A program made the translations under genes and the position numbers. The notes below the pieces were generated by a model. That model worked only from the letters and a program-made list of their open reading frames with translations. It had not been told where the DNA came from and made no database searches. 11,677 nt of DNA from an uncultured Methylobacillus sp. (GTDB lineage Bacteria > Pseudomonadota > Gammaproteobacteria > Burkholderiales > Methylophilaceae). The stretch lies in contig CAMLDQ010000064.1 in the NCBI GenBank assembly GCA_946478965.1, positions 1-11,677 of the forward strand, given 5' to 3'. This document shows, piece after piece, positions 5,772 through 11,677 of this stretch (its first letter is position 1; each line of letters starts with the position of its first letter).

Positions 5772-8700
5772 ATGAAGCGCCTTTTCTTATTACTTCTGGC
5801 TAGCGCATTGCTGGCATCATTCCAGCCGATTGCGGTTGCCGACGACATTGATCTCTTCGTCGGCGGCAACACCAACACGGTTGACCGCCCGAACGTGATC
5901 CTGGTCATCGACAATGCAGCAAACTTCTCCTCAAGCTCCACGTTCACCTGCCCGACATCGGGCGTAGTGACGGCACTGGCAAACACCGTGGGGGGGATTG
6001 AACAATGCGCCCTTTACAGCGTGATCGCCGGTACGACCATACCGACTGACTCGAGTGGAGCCGAACTACCGCCATTCAATCTCGCCGTCGTGGTGTACAA
6101 CGCCAACAACATCCGGGATGTGAACAATGCCAATTGCGGCGGCACCGTTGGTGGCTGCCTGATGTACCCGCTCACTTCGCTCACTTCGGCCAACAGGACC
6201 ACCTTCCTCAACTGGGTCAAGAGCTGGAAAACCAGCGGGGGAGCCGGATCCGGCTACATCAAGGCCAACAGCGAGGCCACAGGTGCGACCATGCAGGAAG
6301 CCTGGGCCTACCTGTATGGCAAAACCGGACTCTCCGGCCGGGATTACTCCGGCGTCAAACCCACTTTGGGATGTGCCAAGAATTATGTGATCTTTCTCGG
6401 CAACTCCTACAGCTCATCCGGGACGCCGGGCGACGCGACCGGGAATGCCGGCCCTAAAAATGCCCTTGAAGGAACGAACTCCACTTCAGGCAAGAACGCA
6501 AACCCCGCTGCCACCACGGATCAGAAATCGCTCATCCTGACCAGCTATCCTGCCGCCGACCTGCATTGCAGCGTTTCTGGCTCAAAATATACATTTCCTT
6601 CTTCGGCGCATGAAAACAAGGGTTTCTACACCGACGAATGGTCGCGGTACATGAATGCCCAGTCCATCACCACCTACACGATTGGCATTTTGGGTTCCAG
6701 TTGCCAGGCGGAATATGAGGCCACACTGATGAGCACGGCTTCGAATGGCGGTGGGAAATATTTCTACACGAATGACTATTCCACGCTGAAGACGGCTCTG
6801 GAAACCACTTTCAGCGAAATCCAGTCGGTCAACAGCGTGTTTGCCGCCGTCAGCCTTCCGGTCAGCGTCAACACGCAGGGCACTTATCTCAACCAGGTAT
6901 TCGTCGGTATGTTCCGCCCCGATCCGGATGCCTATCCGAGATGGCCCGGCAATCTCAAGCAGTACAAGCTCGGCAAGATCAACGGCGTGCTCAAGCTGCT
7001 GGATGCGGATGACAATAGCGCCATTTCCTCCAGCGGCTCGGGCTTCATCTCCGAATGTGCCCGCAGCTTCTGGACTCCAGCATTAAGTTTACCTGACAGC
7101 TACTGGACCAATATCGGTGTGGCCAACTGTACTGGCTACAGTTCGTATTCCAACACACCGGATGGCAACTACGTCGAAAAAGGCGCACAAGGCTACAGCC
7201 TGCGCGCGCTTTCGCCGGCCTCGCGCACCGTCAAGACCTGCAGCACCTCCTCCTGCACCGCCCTGGCGGATTTCAGCACGAGCAACACCTCCATCATCAC
7301 CAAAACGCTGCTCGGCAATGCCAGCATGACGGATACGCAGCAGACCGATCTGATCGACTGGCAACGCGGGCTTAACAACAAGAACGATGAATTCCGCGCG
7401 GCGGATACCAATATGCGCCCTTCCGTTCATGGTGATGTCGTGCATTCGCGGCCGGTGGCGCTCAACTTTGGTGACGATACCACGACCGGGCGCAAGGTCG
7501 TGGTGTTCTATGGCGGCAACGACGGCATGTTCCGGGCCGTCAACGGCAATCGCGATGGAGAGCTTTCTATCGGCGGCATTTCCCCGGGCGCGGAAATCTG
7601 GTCATTCGTCCCGCCGGAATATTATTCCAAGATCAACCGCCAGCGAGAGAATTCGCCCACGGTGTCGTTCCCCAGCACGGGATCAACCGCCAAGCCCTAC
7701 GGTATTGACGGTCCGATCACCGCCTACCAGACACTTTCCGGCTCCACGACCACGGCAGCTTACATCTACGCGCCAATGCGCCGGGGTGGCCGTGCGGTCT
7801 ACGCCTTCGATTTCACCTCCATGGGAAGCACTCCCGACCCCACCCTTAAGTGGAAGATCGGCTGCCCGAACGCATTCGATGTCACAACCGGCGCGGCAGA
7901 CGACACCGGATGCAGCGGTGCGCCGAGCTACTCGGGCAACGATTTCTCCGGCATCGGGCAAACCTGGTCACCCGCTACGGTCGCCAAGGCTTCGGGCTAC
8001 AACCTCGGGGCAACACCTGTTCTGCTGATGGGCGGCGGATATGATCCCTGTGAGGATACGGATGACGGCAGTAACAACAATACCTGTTCATCAACCAGCA
8101 AGGGGCACTATGTCTATGTCCTGGATGGAGATACCGGCCAACTCCTGAAGACATTCGACACGGGCGGGGACCGCGGCATTATTGCGGGATTGACCGTCGT
8201 ACCCGACACCACCACGGGGATGATACGCTACGCTTATGCCGTCGACCTCGGCGGCAACGTGTACCGCATCTGCGGCGCCACGACCAGCGGCGATGCTTGC
8301 GCCGCCATCGGCACTACAGCGCCTTCCAGCTGGACCATGAAAAAAATCGGCTCCTTTGGTTGCAGCACTGCGTCGGCCACGTGCAACCCCAACCGCAAGT
8401 TCGAGTTCGCGCCGGATGTGGTCGAGGACACCACCACGAGTACGTTCTATATCCTGGCGGGCACCGGGGATCGTGAAAAACCGCTGCTGACCGATACTGC
8501 CGCGACCAACGTCTCGAATTACTTCATCATGATGGAAGACCGCCCTGGCAATTCAAGCTGGCTGTCGGACGAGAACACCACCTGCGGCGCGGATACGCTC
8601 TGCCTCGGCTCCTTGTACCACATCAACTCCAGCGCCACGCCCTCCACGACCGACCTGGCCGCCAAGAAAGGCTGGTATCTCGATCTGCGCGATAACGAGC

Positions 8701-9056
8701 AGGTGGTCACCTCGGCCATCACGGTTTCGAATATCGTGACATTCAGCACGCACATCCCGGCGGCGTATGATCCGGCCGCCTGCAGCACAGGACTTGGTAC
8801 CGCAAGCGTATACAACATCAACTTCCTGAATGCGGCTCCTTCCAGCAACAATCTGGATGGCAACCGCTATGCGGAAATCGAAGGCGGCGGCCTGCCCCCG
8901 TCGCCGGTCGCAGGCAAGGTGATTCTGGATGACGGCACAACGGAACCCTTCCTGATCGGCGGCGGCACCACATCATCCCTGGAGGGCGGCACGCCAGCTT
9001 CCACGGTATCATGGACGCAGCCCAAGAGCCGGGTATACTGGTACATCCAGCAATGA
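5772..9056 (+). CDS. pilY1: Type IV pilus tip adhesin/assembly protein PilY1
   Basis: A 1094-residue exported protein. It has a Sec signal peptide (residues 1-23, cut likely after IAVA, before DDIDLF). An N-terminal von Willebrand A-like region (about 40-350) opens with RPNVILVIDNAANFS. The metal site there is degenerate: Asp47 is present, but the DxSxS serines are Ala49 and Asn51. The C-terminal PilC/PilY1 beta-propeller (about 545-1000) carries the family motifs GDVVHSRPV, VVFYGGNDGMFRAVNG, GGGYDPCED, YVYVLDGDTG and LAGTGDREKP. An acidic loop at 758-768 (D-x3-D-x-DDGSN) sits where PilY1 proteins bind calcium, which in Pseudomonas and Kingella controls retraction. PilY1 is carried at the pilus tip by the minor pilins and promotes extension, adhesion and surface sensing. 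AGGAG lies 6 nt before the ATG. The stop overlaps the next gene as ATGA. Confidence 0.96.
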   Translation: MKRLFLLLLASALLASFQPIAVADDIDLFVGGNTNTVDRPNVILVIDNAANFSSSSTFTCPTSGVVTALANTVGGIEQCALYSVIAGTTIPTDSSGAELPPFNLAVVVYNANNIRDVNNANCGGTVGGCLMYPLTSLTSANRTTFLNWVKSWKTSGGAGSGYIKANSEATGATMQEAWAYLYGKTGLSGRDYSGVKPTLGCAKNYVIFLGNSYSSSGTPGDATGNAGPKNALEGTNSTSGKNANPAATTDQKSLILTSYPAADLHCSVSGSKYTFPSSAHENKGFYTDEWSRYMNAQSITTYTIGILGSSCQAEYEATLMSTASNGGGKYFYTNDYSTLKTALETTFSEIQSVNSVFAAVSLPVSVNTQGTYLNQVFVGMFRPDPDAYPRWPGNLKQYKLGKINGVLKLLDADDNSAISSSGSGFISECARSFWTPALSLPDSYWTNIGVANCTGYSSYSNTPDGNYVEKGAQGYSLRALSPASRTVKTCSTSSCTALADFSTSNTSIITKTLLGNASMTDTQQTDLIDWQRGLNNKNDEFRAADTNMRPSVHGDVVHSRPVALNFGDDTTTGRKVVVFYGGNDGMFRAVNGNRDGELSIGGISPGAEIWSFVPPEYYSKINRQRENSPTVSFPSTGSTAKPYGIDGPITAYQTLSGSTTTAAYIYAPMRRGGRAVYAFDFTSMGSTPDPTLKWKIGCPNAFDVTTGAADDTGCSGAPSYSGNDFSGIGQTWSPATVAKASGYNLGATPVLLMGGGYDPCEDTDDGSNNNTCSSTSKGHYVYVLDGDTGQLLKTFDTGGDRGIIAGLTVVPDTTTGMIRYAYAVDLGGNVYRICGATTSGDACAAIGTTAPSSWTMKKIGSFGCSTASATCNPNRKFEFAPDVVEDTTTSTFYILAGTGDREKPLLTDTAATNVSNYFIMMEDRPGNSSWLSDENTTCGADTLCLGSLYHINSSATPSTTDLAAKKGWYLDLRDNEQVVTSAITVSNIVTFSTHIPAAYDPAACSTGLGTASVYNINFLNAAPSSNNLDGNRYAEIEGGGLPPSPVAGKVILDDGTTEPFLIGGGTTSSLEGGTPASTVSWTQPKSRVYWYIQQ

Positions 9057-9640
9057 CAAGGGCCGAGCCAAAAGCGAGCATGCAAACCACGCTAAAACAT
9101 CCATCTGCATTCCGGTCGAATACCGGATTCACCTTGGTCGAACTGATGATCGTCATGGTCATTATCGCTGTGCTGCTCGCGGTCGGAGTTCCCTCGTTTC
9201 GCGATGCCACCCTGGGCAGCAAGCTCAGCGGCTACGCCAACAGCCTGGTTGCCAGCGTGCGCACCGCGCGCAGCGAAGCCATCAAACGCAACGCCACGGT
9301 GAGCGTCTGCATGTCGACCAACGGTACCAGTTGCGCTACTGCCGGCACCTGGGAACAGGGCTGGATCGTCATGTGCCCGACTTCGGACAGCCTCGTCTGC
9401 GACAGCAGCGGCACCGGTACGCTAGTGATCACGCACCAGCAGGCACTGCCCTCGGGGTTCAAGGTGACGGAAGCCAGCTCGACGTCCACGATTGCGTTCA
9501 AGCCCATGGGGATATCAAGCACTTCTTATGTGTTCACCGTTTGCCGCTCCGACCCTGTCGGCACACAGGAGCGCGTGGTGAACGTCTACAGTACGGGCAG
9601 GACCTCCGTCAGCCGTACCACGAATGGCATCTGCTTATGA
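9053..9640 (+). CDS. fimT: FimT/GspH family minor pseudopilin
   Basis: A 195-residue minor pilin. A 25-residue leader ends SNTG and is followed by FTLVELMIVMVIIAVLLAVGVPSF, a canonical class III cleavage site with Glu at mature position 5. ASVRTARSEAIKRNATVSVCM is the GspH/FimT signature, and W-x(3)-W with several Cys residues follows. In pseudomonads the equivalent protein (FimT or FimU) belongs to the priming complex with PilV, PilW and PilX; FimT proteins can also bind DNA for uptake. The ATG at 9053 overlaps the pilY1 stop by 4 nt; ATG 9080 would give a shorter leader, and neither has a clear ribosome site. It is the last gene of the operon, followed by a probable terminator. FimT and FimU cannot be told apart from sequence alone. 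Confidence 0.88.
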   Translation: MTRAEPKASMQTTLKHPSAFRSNTGFTLVELMIVMVIIAVLLAVGVPSFRDATLGSKLSGYANSLVASVRTARSEAIKRNATVSVCMSTNGTSCATAGTWEQGWIVMCPTSDSLVCDSSGTGTLVITHQQALPSGFKVTEASSTSTIAFKPMGISSTSYVFTVCRSDPVGTQERVVNVYSTGRTSVSRTTNGICL

Positions 9641-9693
9641 ACGCGCCATTACTTTTTCTGGATTGCCCTTAGAGCCCCACCCACGAATGTCCA

Positions 9694-9721
9694 GGGGCAT
9701 TCCGCCCCGATTTTCTTTTTT
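9694..9721 (+). terminator. Probable intrinsic terminator of the pil operon
   Basis: A short all-GC stem (GGGGC 9694-9698, GCCCC 9704-9708) with a 5-nt loop is followed by TTTTCTTTTTT (9711-9721). It lies about 55 nt after the fimT stop. The stem is short, so strength is uncertain, but the T-tract is long. It also argues that the next gene begins downstream, not at the earlier in-frame ATGs. Confidence 0.6.
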
Positions 9722-9827
9722 CCGGTACTTTCTTCTGGAATCGTTCAAGTATTTTCCTAACCGTGTCATCCGGTACGGCCAATTTCACGTTAGATGCAGT
9801 AACTGCAACTATACAAGAGCGTTTCGC

Positions 9828-10778
9828 TTGCTATTTCGCCTTTTTCTCCTCCTGCTGTGTGCACCTGTCAGTGCATTTGCGGCCTCGACTTTTGCCTATG
9901 TGACCAATCAGGGAGACAACACCGTGTCCGTGTTCGATGCCGAATCGGGCAAAGTCGTAGCCAATCTCGATGTCGGCAAAAAACCTGTTGGGATAGCTCT
10001 TGCCCCCTTGGCGGGGCGGGCCTATATCACCAATGTGGATAGCAACGACATCAGCGTCATCGACACGCGCAGCAACACGCGAATCTCCAGTTTTTCAGCA
10101 GGCATCAGCCCCGTCGGCATCGCCGCAACTCCGGATGGCAAGCTCATTTTCGTCGCGGACTGGTTCAGCAATCGCGTCCTGAAGATGGACGGCGTCAGCG
10201 GAAAAACATTGCAGGAAATCAGCGTCAGCCAGGCCCCGGCGGGGATGCGTCTGTCGCCTGACGGGCGCACGCTGTATGTCGCCAATCGCGACAGCAATGA
10301 CGTTGCATTCATCGACACCGCCTCGGGCAGCATTTTGAAGCGCGTTACCGTGGGCACCCATCCTTTCGGCATCGCGCTCTCGCCCGACGGCGGCTTGCTG
10401 TATGCCGTCAATGTCAAGTCAGACAATGTCTCGGTCATTGATACCAGAAGCGGCCGGGTCACCGCCACCATACCCGTGGGCGATCATCCCTACTGCGCGG
10501 CTCTCAACGCGGACGGCAGCCGGCTTTACGTTAGCAACACCCAGGCAGATACGCTCTCCGTCATCGATACCGCCAGTGGTAAACCGGTAGCCACCGTCGA
10601 GGTCGGCATGACGCCGGAAGGCGTCGGCTTCTCGGCCAGCAAAAACCAGGTCTATGTCGCAAGCTGGATGGAAAACGAATTGACGGTGCTGAATGCCGTG
10701 ACCAACAAGGTTATCGCGCACATCCCCACTGGCAAGGAAAGCCGCTCGTTCGGTCAGTTCGTGCTGGAAAATCCGTAG
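9828..10778 (+). CDS. Exported YVTN-repeat beta-propeller protein
   Basis: A 316-residue protein built of seven repeats of about 42 residues, each with the pattern (L/V)YVxNxxSNxVSVIDTxSGxVxxTIxVGxxPxGIAxSPDG, which should fold as a seven-bladed propeller. The open frame reaches back to 9624, but the terminator at 9694-9721 lies in that stretch and the upstream residues look non-coding. A TTG at 9828 gives MLFRLFLLLLCAPVSAFA, an ideal signal peptide cut before ASTFAYVTNQ, and AAGAG lies 8 nt upstream, so I place the start there. The mature protein is therefore periplasmic or secreted. YVTN propellers occur near quinoprotein dehydrogenases and surface proteins; the specific role here is unknown. 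An exported SRPBCC protein follows after 57 nt. I see no Cys-based metal or haem motif in the propeller. Confidence 0.85.
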   Translation: MLFRLFLLLLCAPVSAFAASTFAYVTNQGDNTVSVFDAESGKVVANLDVGKKPVGIALAPLAGRAYITNVDSNDISVIDTRSNTRISSFSAGISPVGIAATPDGKLIFVADWFSNRVLKMDGVSGKTLQEISVSQAPAGMRLSPDGRTLYVANRDSNDVAFIDTASGSILKRVTVGTHPFGIALSPDGGLLYAVNVKSDNVSVIDTRSGRVTATIPVGDHPYCAALNADGSRLYVSNTQADTLSVIDTASGKPVATVEVGMTPEGVGFSASKNQVYVASWMENELTVLNAVTNKVIAHIPTGKESRSFGQFVLENP

Positions 10779-10800
10779 TCCGAATCGGCACGCGACGCGT

Positions 10801-10806
10801 TACAAT
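10801..10806 (+). promoter_or_regulatory. Possible -10 element before the SRPBCC gene
   Basis: TACAAT lies 29 nt before the ATG at 10836 and is a good -10 hexamer, but no recognisable -35 is found 16-18 nt upstream. The gene could be transcribed from here or from the upstream propeller gene. Confidence 0.3.
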
Positions 10807-10835
10807 ATTTAGTTCACTCACCAAGGAGAAAGTGC

Positions 10836-11357
10836 ATGAAAAAGCTGTTCCCCCTACTCGCTGCCCTGATTTTGCCGCTTGCAGCGCACGCCCACGGCCC
10901 GAGCCCGCAAAAGGTCGAGGAAACCGTTACCATTGACGCACCTCCCGCCAAGGTCTGGGCGCTGGTCAGCGATTTCAACGGCATGCCCAAGTGGCATCCG
11001 GCAGTCAAAGCCAGCAGCGTCGAAAACAAGGACGGCACCACCTACCGCACCCTGACGCTGAAGGACGGCGGCACCATCCTGGAGCACCTCAAGCTCAAGG
11101 ACGATGCCAGCATGAAGCTGAAATACGACATGGATAAGGGTCCGCTGCCGGTCAGCGACTACTATGCCATCCTCACCGTGGAAAAGGGCGCAAACCCCAA
11201 CCAGTCCAAGGTGACCTGGCTGGCCCGCTTCTACCGCGTGTACAAGCTCAACCCGCCGATCCCGCCCGGCCAGGATGACGAATCCGCCATCAGCGCCGTC
11301 GAAGGCGTGGTCAAGCCGGGGCTGGAAAACCTGAAGAAAGTCGCCGAAGGCAAGTAA
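10836..11357 (+). CDS. Periplasmic SRPBCC family protein (MxaD-like / polyketide cyclase-like)
   Basis: A 173-residue protein with a clear Sec signal peptide (MKKLFPLLAALILPLAAHA, residues 1-19), then HGPSPQKVEETVTIDAPPAKVWALVSDF and MPKWHPAV. The segment from VEETVTI onward, with APPAKVWALVSDF, is the typical start of an SRPBCC (START-like) helix-grip domain, a fold with a deep hydrophobic cavity. It ends with a long C-terminal helix (VEGVVKPGLENLKKVAEG). Together with the LKDGGTI and GPLPVSDYYAIL motifs it resembles MxaD, an accessory protein of methanol oxidation in methylotrophs. No dehydrogenase lies nearby, so that role is not implied. The ribosome site is strong: AAGGAG 7 nt before the ATG. 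It is 57 nt after the YVTN propeller gene, and the two probably act in the same compartment. Confidence 0.85.
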   Translation: MKKLFPLLAALILPLAAHAHGPSPQKVEETVTIDAPPAKVWALVSDFNGMPKWHPAVKASSVENKDGTTYRTLTLKDGGTILEHLKLKDDASMKLKYDMDKGPLPVSDYYAILTVEKGANPNQSKVTWLARFYRVYKLNPPIPPGQDDESAISAVEGVVKPGLENLKKVAEGK

Positions 11358-11371
11358 TCTCGCGACATCAA

Positions 11372-11417
11372 TTTTCGGCATCCGTGTGACAATTTTTGTC
11401 ACCCAGGATGCCGAAAA
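11372..11417. repeat. Large nested inverted repeat upstream of pilA
   Basis: Perfect 12-bp outer arms (TTTTCGGCATCC at 11372-11383, GGATGCCGAAAA at 11406-11417) enclose a second palindrome (GTGACA 11386-11391, TGTCAC 11397-11402) around ATTTT. No T-tract follows on either strand, so it is a poor intrinsic terminator for the SRPBCC gene, though it may stabilise its 3' end. Its place about 95-140 nt before the predicted pilA start point fits an activator-binding region. Confidence 0.7.
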
Positions 11418-11438
11418 GCTTATCGATATCCGTGTAAC
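11380..11438 (+). repeat. Pair of near-identical 11-mers in the pilA upstream region
   Basis: ATCCGTGTGAC (11380-11390) and ATCCGTGTAAC (11428-11438) match at 10 of 11 positions and start 48 nt apart. The first copy lies inside the inverted repeat. Both are at enhancer distance upstream of the sigma-54 promoter and may be binding sites of its activator. Confidence 0.45.
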
Positions 11439-11486
11439 CTCCTCAAAAGCTCTACGTTTCAAGGGCCCCAATCAACATCGCCAATG

Positions 11487-11502
11487 TGGCATCATAATTG
11501 CA
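11487..11502 (+). promoter_or_regulatory. Sigma-54 (RpoN) promoter of pilA
   Basis: TGGCAT-N5-TTGCA matches the -24/-12 consensus TGGCAC-N5-TTGCW at all but one position. The invariant GG (11488-11489) and GC (11500-11501) are separated by exactly 10 nt. The start point would be near 11513, giving a leader of about 60 nt before pilA. Major pilin genes are classically RpoN-dependent and driven by the PilS/PilR two-component system, so the context supports the call. Confidence 0.85.
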
Positions 11503-11517
11503 TTGATGCCTCTGCGT

Positions 11518-11539
11518 TCCGGGAAAGGCCTTTCCCGGA
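11518..11539. repeat. Perfect 22-bp palindrome in the pilA 5' leader
   Basis: TCCGGGAAAGG at 11518-11528 is followed directly by its exact reverse complement at 11529-11539. It begins about 5 nt after the predicted start of transcription, so the mRNA would carry a stable hairpin almost at its 5' end. Likely roles are mRNA stabilisation or translational control; there is no T-tract, so it is not a terminator. Confidence 0.7.
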
Positions 11540-11573
11540 GTCGTTCAACCATACTTTTGCAAAAGGGGTACAT

Positions 11574-11677
11574 ATGATGATGAAGAAAGCACAACAGGGT
11601 TTCACCCTGATCGAACTGATGATCGTGGTCGCGATCATCGGCATTCTGGCCGCATTGGCACTGCCTGCGTACCAGGA
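11574..11677 (+). CDS. pilA: Type IV major pilin PilA (N-terminal part, cut by window end)
   Basis: Only 34 codons are in the window. Three consecutive in-frame ATGs (11574, 11577, 11580) begin the gene; AAGGGG at 11563-11568 is 5 nt before the first, which I use. The leader MMMKKAQQG is cut before [24 protein letters not shown], a canonical prepilin site with Glu at mature position 5, and matches major pilins closely. PilA subunits polymerise into the pilus fibre used for twitching, adhesion and DNA uptake. The dedicated sigma-54 promoter and structured leader upstream fit a highly expressed major pilin and not another minor pilin. The C-terminal domain, which would confirm this, is outside the window. 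Confidence 0.88.
   Translation, partial: MMMKKAQQGFTLIELMIVVAIIGILAALALPAYQ

Noticed and set aside
7387..8028. Long +1-shifted open frame of 213 codons within pilY1
   Set aside because: It is Arg/Pro/Ser-rich with no domain and is a shadow of the conserved pilY1 propeller frame.
9624..9827. Overlap of the YVTN gene with the 3' end of fimT
   Set aside because: The overlapping stretch contains a terminator and no protein-like sequence; the signal peptide begins at the TTG at 9828.
11386..11577. Small ORF of 63 codons between the SRPBCC gene and pilA
   Set aside because: It runs through the inverted repeat, the sigma-54 promoter and the leader hairpin, and has no ribosome site or recognisable protein features.
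1..11677. CRISPR arrays, insertion sequences, tRNA/rRNA genes, integrase or phage genes
   Set aside because: No regularly spaced repeats, transposase-like frames or cloverleaf-like segments were seen; direct repeats between pilin genes only reflect the conserved N-terminal helix.

Overview
The window looks like a chromosomal segment of a betaproteobacterium, probably of the Nitrosomonadales/Gallionellaceae type. The grounds are the ilvC-psd pairing, RppH- and Psd-like proteins of betaproteobacterial character, and a pilV-pilW-pilX-pilY1-type minor pilin operon. The lineage is an inference from protein character only. Coding density is high, and I see no insertion sequence, tRNA, rRNA, CRISPR array or phage gene.

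Positions 1-1413 are housekeeping. The window opens in the last codons of ilvC (ketol-acid reductoisomerase), followed by an intrinsic terminator and psd (phosphatidylserine decarboxylase, TTG start). rppH (RNA pyrophosphohydrolase) lies convergently on the minus strand. Its 3' end overlaps a plus-strand hairpin plus T-tract that probably terminates psd.

Positions 1414-9721 hold a type IV pilus assembly locus, all on the plus strand. In order it carries a FimT/GspH-like pseudopilin with Ala before the cleavage site, a TonB-like protein, pilE, pilV, pilW, pilX, pilY1 and a second FimT/GspH pseudopilin, then a probable terminator. pilV/pilW, pilW/pilX and pilY1/fimT are each joined by a 4-nt ATGA overlap, so pilV to fimT is almost certainly one translationally coupled operon. 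The products should form the priming/tip complex of the pilus: minor pilins recruited by PilX/PilW/PilV/FimT, carrying the large secreted PilY1. The TonB-like gene is the unusual member.

Positions 9722-11357 hold two exported proteins: a seven-repeat YVTN beta-propeller and an SRPBCC protein resembling MxaD of methylotrophs. Their function is unknown; the pair suggests a periplasmic accessory system, possibly tied to a redox or quinoprotein pathway.

Positions 11358-11677 are the control region and first 34 codons of pilA, the major pilin. They show a very good sigma-54 (-24/-12) promoter, a large inverted repeat and an 11-nt near-repeat upstream where an enhancer-binding activator such as PilR could sit, and a perfect 22-bp palindrome in the predicted 5' leader. 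This regulatory region, together with the TonB-like gene and the YVTN/SRPBCC pair, is the part most worth following up.
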